6,335 nt of DNA from Candidatus Eiseniibacteriota bacterium. GTDB lineage: Bacteria; Arandabacterota; Arandabacteria; Arandabacterales; Arandabacteraceae. Position numbers and translations under genes: made by a program. A model generated the notes under the pieces. That model did not search any database and was not told the DNA's origin. It saw only the letters and a program-made list of their open reading frames with translations. Positions within the stretch are counted from its first letter, which is position 1; each line of letters begins with the position of its first letter. The stretch lies in NCBI GenBank assembly GCA_030622265.1, contig JAUXGG010000106.1, forward strand, positions 1-6,335. The letters are read 5' to 3'. Of this stretch, positions 1-6,335 are shown piece after piece.

Positions 1-351
1 CTCTATCTCATTCACCCCGTCCCGGGCTTCTCTGAGCCTGACCAGGGCTTTCCGGCCCACGAAACGCCGGAACTCCAGGCGGGTCTTAAGCTTCCGCTCC
101 ACCCCGGGCGAGGAGACCTCCAGGAAGTACCTTCCCATCGAAACACTGTGCTCATCCAGCGCCGGGCCGACCGCCCTGCTCGCCACGGCACAATCCTCCA
201 CCTTGACACCCCCGGGCTTATCTATGAACACCCTGAGGGTCCTCCTGCCATGGGAAACTACCAGGCTCAGCTCCACAAGGTCGCAGCCAAGGTTCGCCAA
301 TACAGGCGAAACTACAGCCTCCGCCTCCTCGAGGAGTTGGTCCCTGCGCAA
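1..351 (-). CDS. rimP: Ribosome maturation factor RimP (3' partial)
   Basis: RimP is a cytoplasmic factor needed for efficient assembly of the 30S ribosomal subunit. The visible 117 codons cover the N-terminal domain (about residues 1-73) and the start of the C-terminal SH3-like domain. Family landmarks are a first helix leading into VLANLGCDLVELSL, then RRTLRVFIDKPGG, KVEDCAVASRAVGPALDE, YFLEVSSPGVERKLKT and LEFRRFVGRKALVRL. The segment EVSSPGVERKL matches the EVSSPGLDRPL block of well-studied RimP proteins. The usual length is about 150 residues, so roughly 35-40 C-terminal residues lie beyond base 1. I chose TTG at 351 because it gives a normal-length first helix and follows a GGGGGG stretch (359-364) by 7 bases. 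An in-frame ATG at 402 would add 17 residues but lacks a ribosome-binding site and would put the leader hairpin inside the gene. GTG at 364-366 is another possibility. In most bacteria nusA and infB follow, which cannot be seen here. Confidence 0.95.
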   Translation of the reverse strand, partial: MRRDQLLEEAEAVVSPVLANLGCDLVELSLVVSHGRRTLRVFIDKPGGVKVEDCAVASRAVGPALDEHSVSMGRYFLEVSSPGVERKLKTRLEFRRFVGRKALVRLREARDGVNEIE

Positions 352-358
352 TCGAAAG

Positions 359-364
359 CCCCCC
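359..364 (-). promoter_or_regulatory. Putative ribosome-binding site deciding the rimP start
   Basis: A run of six G residues on the minus strand ends 7 bases before the TTG at 351. It is not a perfect GGAGG core, but it is the only purine-rich stretch correctly spaced for any in-frame start near the first RimP helix. The competing ATG at 402 is preceded by TGTAAATTCTGGC, which has no Shine-Dalgarno match. Confidence 0.45.
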
Positions 365-381
365 ACGACATAATAGTAGAA

Positions 382-400
382 GAGTGGGCCTTGCCCACTC
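382..400 (-). promoter_or_regulatory. Perfect hairpin in the rimP leader (possible attenuator)
   Basis: On the minus strand the sequence GAGTGGGCAAGGCCCACTC forms an 8-bp perfect stem (GAGTGGGC / GCCCACTC) with a three-base AAG loop. It is followed by the pyrimidine-rich TCTTCTACTATT, then by the purine run and the rimP TTG start about 30 bases downstream. A GTGGG/CCCAC stem followed by a T-rich stretch just ahead of rimP is a pattern I recall from several other bacterial groups, and Rfam has a rimP leader family; I cannot verify that this example belongs to it. It could act as a leaky terminator of sprA transcription, an attenuator controlling rimP, or a protein-binding or mRNA-stabilising structure. 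The tract after the stem has too many C and A bases for a strong intrinsic terminator. Confidence 0.7.
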
Positions 401-407
401 ATGCCAG

Positions 408-436
408 AATTTACAACAGACGGGGATCAAAAGCAA
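408..436 (-). promoter_or_regulatory. Possible weak sigma-70-type promoter for rimP
   Basis: Read on the minus strand, TTGCTT (431-436) and TAAATT (408-413) are separated by exactly 17 bases. The first matches 3 of 6 bases of the TTGACA consensus and the second 4 of 6 of TATAAT. Transcription would start close to the 5' side of the leader hairpin, giving a short structured leader. The match is weak, and the -10/-35 rules may differ in this lineage, where FCB members often use other promoter consensus sequences. Readthrough from sprA is an equally good way to express rimP. Confidence 0.22.
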
Positions 437-445
437 GCGAAAACT

Positions 446-3400
446 CTAGAAGCGTATGAGAGCAGAGGCACTTAGGCCAATGGTCCGCCAGGTGTGACCC
501 AGCTTGCGGTCGCTCTGCTGTTCGAACCTGGCATTTGCGGTGCCTGTGATGTTCTTGCTGAAGCTGTAGCTCGCACGGGGTATCATGCTGAACTTGCGGG
601 TATTAGCGTCTATCCTGTTGTTGGCACTCGGGGTGCGGTCGAGCCTGGTCTCGTAGTTGAAATCCAGGTTGAGGGTGAGATTGCTCTTGAACTTGAAGGT
701 ACGCCCGGCCAGGGGTATGCACATACCCTGGGGCGCGCTGAAGGAATGGCTGATCGAGAAACTCACGGCGGTGGTCTTGGATGTCTTCAGGGTGCCGCTG
801 CCCTTGAAGTCCCGTGTCTCGGCGCTCGAATGCCTGAAGTTCAGGGTGGTTCTCACGCCATTACTCCAGGTGGCGTCCCAGCCCAGCAGTGGAAGCCACT
901 CCGACCTGCTGACCCGATTGGTGACCGTGGAGATCCCGGTGCCCCTCTCGGTTTCCGTCCCCCTGTACCCGAAGGCGAAGGACGTGCTTTTCAAGGCCCC
1001 CCCGAAAACATTCAGGTACCAGAGCGATGAGACGTTCCCGGACACGTCCGGCCACACTTCCGTGGAGTTGAAGCTGGTGGCGCCCGCATAGGTCCGTGAG
1101 GACTTGTCACGCTTGTATCTCGCCTCAAGTGAGAAGCTCGGTACCGGCTGGAAGTCCGACGAGGCATTGAATCCTCTTGTCTGGACATGTTCGTCCGTCT
1201 GCTGGCCGCTGCCGCTGACACCGGAGTAGACAAGGTCATCCGGGAGTTTGGTGTCAATGCCCAACTGGAAAGCAAGGTCAGGCCGCGCAAGTACCTTCTG
1301 GTACTTGGAAATGCGGTCGTAGACATAGCTAAGGGTGATGTCGGGCACCTTGGAGACGATTCTCTTATAGATCGGGGGACCGACGGAGTCTATGCCGGTC
1401 ACGGGAACCGAGAACGCCGATGCCGGGATCACAAGAAAGTCGACCGTCGACCGGGCCGATACCGAAGCCCGGCGAATGCTCGGGGGATCTCCCGCCGCAC
1501 GCACCGAGGGCTCGCCATTCTCGTCATAGTTGACATCATAGCTGAAGGTAGGTTTCATCCACCTCCCGAACGTGGGCCTGATCCTCACCCCAACCCTCTG
1601 GTTGCGCTTAAGCTCCTTCCCCCAGCCGACGCTGTTTGCGATCGGCACTTTCTTATTCGTGTCCAGGTCCCTGAAGATTTTCAGGTTGTAATCGGTCTCC
1701 AGGGCCGGACCGGTAATGGGCTTGGCGGTAATCCCGATGTGCCCCTTTATGGACCTGGTGTATCTGTTCTCCTTCACCACGCCCTGGCGCTTATCGAAAC
1801 GCTTGGCGTCCTTTGCAGTGCCCGTCACGTTCATGTTAACGTTCGTGGGCAGATAGGCTATCCGGTACCCCCTGAAGAACCTGACGCTGTTGCCCCACCA
1901 GGGAGAGAAGTTGTAGGTTGCATCCCCACTGTACCCATAGGTCGTGTCCGCCAGCTCCGGCGAGTCACCCCGCTTGCGCGAGTATGACAGCCCGCCCGTG
2001 AGCGCGTCCGCGGTCATGCGCAGAAGAGGATTCTTGGACTTGACCCTCCTGGCGAGCGTCAATCTGAGGAAGTTGTCGCTTGAGGTCCGCTCCCAGGCCC
2101 GGCGCTGGTCAGGCAACAAGGCGATGTCCGACTTGCTCTGCAGCGTGGGCAGCGAATGGCTCCTGGAAAACCTCATCGAGAAGGGAGCAGCAATACCTGC
2201 AAGAGGCAACCAGCGCTCAAGGGCAGTGTTGAAATTGAGCGAGTAGCGGGTGTCATCGCTTCCTGTCCTCTTAGTCCCCTGGGTCTGGAACTCGCTGTCG
2301 GTATTCTCATAGTCGGCGCTTATCGTGAAGAGGTCGGAGAAGGCCGCGGCCACGCTGATCCGCTTGGCGAACCCGGGATCCTTGCGCACATCGGTCAGAC
2401 GAAGATCGTCGAACCAGACCTCCACGCCGCCCGATGTTGTGGGCGATGAACCGCTGTTCACGACGCCGGCGCTAACCCTGGAGATCCTGGTAAGCGACGG
2501 TGCCCCATAAACGGCAATCCACCCGTCATCCCTATCCACTCTGCGGAAGTCCACCTCTGTGCCGTAGATGCTGTCCCTTGAAGCCTCTGCGGTCTTCAAG
2601 TTGGTGATGGTCTCCATGGGCACCGCCACGCTCTTCCACCCGTTCTGCACCCGGGTCGCATACTCATAGAAGTTGATGCTGTCCGTGCCGATCCTGACGA
2701 ACATGTGCAGGTTCTCAGCGTCCGCCTGCTCGTCCCCGCGGACATAGAACGCCAGAGTCTGGTACATGGTGTAGTTGTTGCCCTGGCCAGGGATGTTCCG
2801 GTATGCGGAACCGGAATTGCCGGCATTGATGCTCCTGAGCCCGAAGACCAGGGACTGCTCGCGCTTCTTGTAACCCTGCGCATCCACTCCCGGGTTATAA
2901 GGTGGAACATAATCGGGGTCGTCCCGCGTGTTCTTGGCCGCAATCTCGAAGGCCTCACCCGGGAGCAGCTCTTCGGGCGGCAGCATCGCGTCTTTGACCC
3001 TCACACCCTCATTGAGCCAGCTGGTTCCCGCAATCTGGAGGTTGGCAATCTGGAAGACGCTTCCCTCACCGACCCCTGGGCCTGTGAAGAAAAATCTTAT
3101 GTAGCGGATGGACCGCCAGCTCGGCGCTCCGCCCATTGCCTCACCCTCGGTAAGAGGTATCCTGTAGAGACGCCAGTCACCTGATTCATTGGCCACATAG
3201 GTGGTATCGGAAAGATCGAAACTCAGCCGGTAGAAGACCTCGTCCATATCGAGGTTGCCGTCATCATCCAGATCCTCGGTATCGGGCACTGTCCTGGGAT
3301 TCTCCTCGGTTCCGTTGATCTGGGAGTAGTGACCTTCGGTATAGCTCCAATTATCGTCGGGATCATCGTCATCGTCCCCGGAAAAGACCCCATCATACCC

Positions 3401-6335
3401 GGTGTTCTCAGTCGTGCTGAGTTTGCCGTCATTGTCCTTGTCCTCCGTATTCAGAACGCCGACCCGCCACGGCCTGTAGAAGTCCTCACTCACCGCGCCT
3501 AGGTCCACATTCATGGTGACGGAATCTCCGCCATCTGTCCCATCGGCCTTCTCCCGGATCCAGACCTCGAAGAACCTCAGGTCGGTGAAGTCTGTACCGG
3601 TCTTGGAAACCAGCCGCATCAGTCCCCCCCATTGGCGGGTGGGATCGAAGTCCACGGAGTCGATATCGCTGGGCTCCACCCCACCGACATACTTCTGATC
3701 CTTGAAATCGAGCTCGAGCACGGGTATGAAGGACTCGCCCGGCTTGGATTCGGCATTGGGGAAGATGTCCTGCTCACGCACTTCCTTGTCCTTGATGTAC
3801 CACCAGAGACCCCGGTTGTCCTGCCACCTCCGGTCGCCGGAAGCGCTGGCGGGAACCCAGGATTCCCTCAAGAGCGGGAAGGTCCTCACATCCTCAACCC
3901 CCTCCATGTCGTCGATATAGACATCACCCTTGGTATTGGGGTTGGGGAAGCTCAAGCCCACCTCGCCGGCGATGCTGAGCCTCGAGGGCGCATCCGCCCT
4001 GACATAGGGTATTGAATTCACCATCGAGGTCATGATCCAAGGGCTGAACTCGAACACGCCATTGATGTCGCCCATCACTGTCTGGGATGGCTCCTGACCG
4101 AGCCGCGGGCGCTCCTCAGGCGACTTCTTGCTCTGGTAGAGCCAGAGGGAGCCCAGGTAGGAGCGGGGAGAGAGCCTGTAGATTCCCTGGGCGCCGACCA
4201 GGGTCTGCTGGGCGAGGGCAAAGAACGGCACGAACTGGTAATTCACCGAGATTTCGGCATCCGGCCGGGCAGCTTCCTCGGTCTTGAATCGTATCTGCCC
4301 GATGTCGTAGTAAATCTCGTAGTCCACGTTCTTCACAAGACGCACGCCATTGAGAGTGATGGTCTCACTGTTCTCCAGAATATTGATGTGCTGGAGCTTC
4401 CAGGTCGTCTGCGGAGTGGAGTACCTTATCTTGATATAGTATTTGCTGTTTTGGTCGACCGTCAGGTTATTGTGGTGCTCATCATAAATCTCAGGGTTGG
4501 TCACCTCGAGGACGGCCGGCCTGTCATCCGGCGGAACAACAGGATCGAACGGCCTGAGATCAGGGAAGAGCAAGAGCCCCGATTCCCCGTTTACCCTGCC
4601 GCCGTCAGCATAAAGGTCGGTATCCCAGCCGTTCTCGGGGCCGGCGATTACCCCGTCCTCATCCCGGAGGTCGATCCCGAGAATCATTGCGTACGCGAAA
4701 TCCCCCTGCACATCGGTATCCACATCACCTTCCCTGCGGAATATGCTGACCTCCACCTGGTCCTCCGATATGAAGCTGGCGCCGAATGAATAGATGTTCT
4801 TGCGCATCAATTCCAGAGTGGACTTCCATATGTCGGCCCGCTCGATCATATAGGTATCAGAAGGACGGATCATCTTGAGGATCAGCCTGTCCTCGGCGTC
4901 CCTGCCGCCGGTCGGCTCACCATCGTAAACATAGGTCACCGCCAGGTGGTGGGGCGCGGACATGGCCCTGAGAAAGGATATCTCCCCGGTCTGGAGATTG
5001 ATCGCATAGTCCCGGTTGACCTCGAGAACATCGAAATCGCCCCTGTACGAGAGGCTGTCCCACTGTGATTCATCAGGCAGGTTGTCGGGATCCAGGAAGG
5101 CATATGCCTCAAGGGCTCCGGTATCCAGGTTGTTGGTGCCGTCACCATCATCGACATAGACTTCTATCTCGGAGAAGGTCTTATCGGCTGACAGCTGGTA
5201 GGGATCAAGAACGAAGAAGTACTTGTTCCTCACGAACCTCATATCATCTATCACTATCGAGTCGCGTGAGCCGGCCCCGACGAAACTGTGACTCGCCGTT
5301 CTTCCCTCCTGCTTGCTTGCGATCAGGGTGACATCAAGCGCTCCCAGTCTGGCCACCATCTTGGCGCCGAAGAGGCCCTGCTGCATCCCGCTGTAGCTTA
5401 CGAACCTCGAGCCGGGAAGGTTGAGATTGGTGTTGCCCATCTCGATCCTCTGGATGATCTCATCGTCATAGCCTTCGTACCTGAGTTTGATCCGGTTCTC
5501 AAGCGGGGTATCGATCTCGCTGTCATGATGCACCGTCACGTGGATCTTCTCGCCTACCGTTCCCGTGAGATCGATCTTGAGGTGCTGCTTCATGTCAAGC
5601 GTCGGGAACCGGCTCCGTTTTCCGAACTCCGTCGCCTGCTCATTGAGATTGTACCTGGTCTGCCCGCCAAACGAGATTTTCTCGCTGCCGGACACGGCCA
5701 GGTTGGCCCCCTGGCCGATCACCCTCCCGATCCTGTCGGGAAACGTGATGGGGATATCGATATTGCTGTAGTCCGCCAGCGACTTTTCCACGGCCACGAA
5801 AGTGCGCGACCGGCCCCGGTCCACCCAGTAGCCGGCAAGGGCCCGGTCATATGTCCCTGCCAGGGCGGGGTCCACCATGAAGGCCGGAGGGCGCGTCCGG
5901 AAGCGACTCCTCAGTCGGCCACGCGGAGGACCGAAGGAGTAATGCGGGTACCAATCCCAGGCCGGATTCCAGGTCGGCTCTTCAATGATGGTGATAAGGC
6001 TTTCAGGTGGCGAGATGGGGCTGGGTGCATCGTACGGATTCCAGTTCAGATAGGCGGCAGAGTCACGCTCCCCTCCCGGGGCCCCGTCACCCGCCTCCCC
6101 GAGGGGGACCACCAATCCGGTGCCGGAAGTGTCAGACTCATCAAGCGAGAATGACGACCCGGTGATGGAAGAATCAGGTATGTCAAAGGCAGATTCCGTT
6201 CCGGTGAGCGAAGAGTCGGCTTCGGCCGCAGGCAACACTTCACCGTCCTCTGCAGCCGGCGAACCCTCCCCCTCGCCCGAGGAGTCCGCCACCCCCGCCC
6301 CCGGCGTCACCCTTGGCTCCACATCCTCCGGAGCA
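446..6335 (-). CDS. sprA: SprA-family outer-membrane translocon of the type IX secretion system (5' partial)
   Basis: SprA is the giant outer-membrane beta-barrel through which type IX secretion cargo leaves the periplasm; in gliding Bacteroidota it also exports adhesins. The frame is open for 1,958 codons from a GTG at 6322, plus four more codons to the window edge, and stops at TAG 446-448. Numbering from that GTG: acidic low-complexity tail 1-90; basic segment RGRLRSRFRTRPP 134-146; a family-typical block 190-350 (VIGQGANLAVSG, RSRFPTLDMKQHL, VHHDSEID, QQGLFGAKM); DY..N...G.I-type segments at 438-465 and 667-696; YIDDMEGVEDVR 802-813; EF-hand-like loops 961-972 and 1017-1028 around INGTEENP and VPDTEDL; a beta-rich segment ending EVWFDDLRL 1301-1309; then alternating barrel-like strands to the end. 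The last residue is Phe (SALIRF), as in BAM-inserted barrels. There is one Cys (1867). No signal peptide is visible and the tail is low complexity, so GTG 6322 is probably not the real start. GGAGG at 6326-6330 lies only 3 bases from it, too close for good initiation. The frame is uninterrupted. Family assignment is by remembered motifs, not a search; very likely. Confidence 0.95.
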   Translation of the reverse strand, partial: APEDVEPRVTPGAGVADSSGEGEGSPAAEDGEVLPAAEADSSLTGTESAFDIPDSSITGSSFSLDESDTSGTGLVVPLGEAGDGAPGGERDSAAYLNWNPYDAPSPISPPESLITIIEEPTWNPAWDWYPHYSFGPPRGRLRSRFRTRPPAFMVDPALAGTYDRALAGYWVDRGRSRTFVAVEKSLADYSNIDIPITFPDRIGRVIGQGANLAVSGSEKISFGGQTRYNLNEQATEFGKRSRFPTLDMKQHLKIDLTGTVGEKIHVTVHHDSEIDTPLENRIKLRYEGYDDEIIQRIEMGNTNLNLPGSRFVSYSGMQQGLFGAKMVARLGALDVTLIASKQEGRTASHSFVGAGSRDSIVIDDMRFVRNKYFFVLDPYQLSADKTFSEIEVYVDDGDGTNNLDTGALEAYAFLDPDNLPDESQWDSLSYRGDFDVLEVNRDYAINLQTGEISFLRAMSAPHHLAVTYVYDGEPTGGRDAEDRLILKMIRPSDTYMIERADIWKSTLELMRKNIYSFGASFISEDQVEVSIFRREGDVDTDVQGDFAYAMILGIDLRDEDGVIAGPENGWDTDLYADGGRVNGESGLLLFPDLRPFDPVVPPDDRPAVLEVTNPEIYDEHHNNLTVDQNSKYYIKIRYSTPQTTWKLQHINILENSETITLNGVRLVKNVDYEIYYDIGQIRFKTEEAARPDAEISVNYQFVPFFALAQQTLVGAQGIYRLSPRSYLGSLWLYQSKKSPEERPRLGQEPSQTVMGDINGVFEFSPWIMTSMVNSIPYVRADAPSRLSIAGEVGLSFPNPNTKGDVYIDDMEGVEDVRTFPLLRESWVPASASGDRRWQDNRGLWWYIKDKEVREQDIFPNAESKPGESFIPVLELDFKDQKYVGGVEPSDIDSVDFDPTRQWGGLMRLVSKTGTDFTDLRFFEVWIREKADGTDGGDSVTMNVDLGAVSEDFYRPWRVGVLNTEDKDNDGKLSTTENTGYDGVFSGDDDDDPDDNWSYTEGHYSQINGTEENPRTVPDTEDLDDDGNLDMDEVFYRLSFDLSDTTYVANESGDWRLYRIPLTEGEAMGGAPSWRSIRYIRFFFTGPGVGEGSVFQIANLQIAGTSWLNEGVRVKDAMLPPEELLPGEAFEIAAKNTRDDPDYVPPYNPGVDAQGYKKREQSLVFGLRSINAGNSGSAYRNIPGQGNNYTMYQTLAFYVRGDEQADAENLHMFVRIGTDSINFYEYATRVQNGWKSVAVPMETITNLKTAEASRDSIYGTEVDFRRVDRDDGWIAVYGAPSLTRISRVSAGVVNSGSSPTTSGGVEVWFDDLRLTDVRKDPGFAKRISVAAAFSDLFTISADYENTDSEFQTQGTKRTGSDDTRYSLNFNTALERWLPLAGIAAPFSMRFSRSHSLPTLQSKSDIALLPDQRRAWERTSSDNFLRLTLARRVKSKNPLLRMTADALTGGLSYSRKRGDSPELADTTYGYSGDATYNFSPWWGNSVRFFRGYRIAYLPTNVNMNVTGTAKDAKRFDKRQGVVKENRYTRSIKGHIGITAKPITGPALETDYNLKIFRDLDTNKKVPIANSVGWGKELKRNQRVGVRIRPTFGRWMKPTFSYDVNYDENGEPSVRAAGDPPSIRRASVSARSTVDFLVIPASAFSVPVTGIDSVGPPIYKRIVSKVPDITLSYVYDRISKYQKVLARPDLAFQLGIDTKLPDDLVYSGVSGSGQQTDEHVQTRGFNASSDFQPVPSFSLEARYKRDKSSRTYAGATSFNSTEVWPDVSGNVSSLWYLNVFGGALKSTSFAFGYRGTETERGTGISTVTNRVSRSEWLPLLGWDATWSNGVRTTLNFRHSSAETRDFKGSGTLKTSKTTAVSFSISHSFSAPQGMCIPLAGRTFKFKSNLTLNLDFNYETRLDRTPSANNRIDANTRKFSMIPRASYSFSKNITGTANARFEQQSDRKLGHTWRTIGLSASALIRF
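3239..3442 (-). other. Acidic insert in SprA with two EF-hand-like calcium loops
   Basis: This stretch encodes residues 961-1028 (numbered from GTG 6322). Loop 1, DKDNDGKLSTTE (961-972), and loop 2, DLDDDGNLDMDE (1017-1028), each fit the 12-position EF-hand loop: acidic residues at 1, 3 and 5, Gly at 6, a hydrophobic residue at 8 and Glu at 12. Between them lie an aspartate cluster, DDDDDPDD (983-990), and the SprA-typical INGTEENP. The family usually carries a similar acidic NGTE...PD.ED segment, so this is a conserved region. Two complete consensus loops make calcium binding plausible, though the flanking helices of a classical EF-hand are not evident. Confidence 0.6.
6101..6217 (-). repeat. 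Three-unit in-frame 42-base tandem repeat in the SprA N-terminal tail
   Basis: On the minus strand, units begin at 6217, 6175 and 6133, exactly 42 bases (14 codons) apart. Their first 17 bases are GACTCTTCGCTCACCGG, GATTCTTCCATCACCGG and GACACTTCCGGCACCGG, which share GA, CTTC and CACCGG. The encoded units start DSSLTGTES, DSSITGSSF and DTSGTGLVV. Similarity fades after the first third of each unit, so this is an old or diverging duplication in a disordered acidic linker. It lies in frame, so changes in unit number would alter linker length without disrupting the barrel. Confidence 0.55.

Noticed and set aside
312..371. Minus-strand 19-codon frame from ATG 371 overlapping the rimP start (MSWGAFDCAG...)
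   Set aside because: Considered as a regulatory upstream peptide, but it has no ribosome-binding site (preceded by CTCTTCTACTATT) and nothing distinctive in its sequence; likely chance.
382..400. Hairpin as a simple strong intrinsic terminator of sprA
   Set aside because: The stem is good, but the following TCTTCTACTATTATG is interrupted by C, A and G, unlike a clean T run; weak or conditional termination remains possible.
148..459. Plus-strand open frame of 103 codons opposite rimP
   Set aside because: It lies opposite convincing RimP coding sequence and the leader hairpin, and shows no family motif.
1187..1987. Plus-strand open frame of 266 codons
   Set aside because: Antisense shadow of the SprA barrel region; its composition mirrors the complementary codons and no ribosome-binding site or family motif is seen.
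3624..3630. Seven-base G run on the coding strand, with a similar run at 997-1003, as programmed frameshift sites
   Set aside because: The SprA frame continues unbroken and family-like on both sides, so no frameshift is needed; these are only possible sequencing-error or slippage spots.
5288..6154. Plus-strand open frame of 288 codons opposite the sprA 5' region
   Set aside because: It is antisense to a clearly conserved SprA frame, has Arg/Pro/Gly/His-rich composition typical of shadow frames, and shows no recognisable domain.

Overview
This window has one layout, entirely on the minus strand. A very large outer-membrane gene of the SprA family fills 446-6335 and runs off the right edge at its 5' end. 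After a gap of about 94 bases it is followed by the start of rimP (351 down to base 1), which runs off the left edge at its 3' end. Nothing on the plus strand looks like a real gene. The many plus-strand open frames are antisense shadows of the long sprA frame in GC-rich DNA.

The organism is most likely a member of the FCB supergroup (Bacteroidota, Ignavibacteria, Gemmatimonadota, Fibrobacterota, Zixibacteria, Cloacimonadota and related candidate phyla). SprA is the outer-membrane translocon of the type IX secretion system and is, as far as I know, essentially restricted to that supergroup. The DNA is moderately GC-rich by eye. The SprA is at least 1,962 residues, shorter than the roughly 2,400 of flavobacterial SprA, and it sits next to rimP. 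I recall flavobacterial sprA lying near ruvA and gcvH instead. Together these suggest a non-Bacteroidota, perhaps uncultured, FCB lineage. This is inference; the window has no rRNA or other marker that fixes the phylum.

Region by region (minus strand, right to left): 6335 to about 6050 encodes an acidic, Ser/Gly/Ala-rich N-terminal tail with a three-unit 42-base tandem repeat and no signal peptide, so the true start lies outside. About 5780-2380 encodes the conserved SprA body, including two EF-hand-like loops at 3407-3442 and 3239-3274. About 2380-446 encodes the last barrel portion, ending in a terminal Phe. The gap 352-445 holds a weak possible promoter and a perfect 8-bp hairpin just ahead of rimP, resembling the leader hairpins seen upstream of rimP in other bacteria. 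rimP begins at a TTG codon at 351.

The two genes have unrelated jobs: SprA secretes proteins across the outer membrane, and RimP matures the 30S ribosomal subunit. Their adjacency probably marks the boundary between a secretion gene and the conserved rimP-nusA-infB cluster. I see no wholly new system here. The most interesting points are the rimP leader hairpin and its effect on start-codon choice, the sprA-rimP adjacency, the paired EF-hand loops, and the in-frame tandem repeat.
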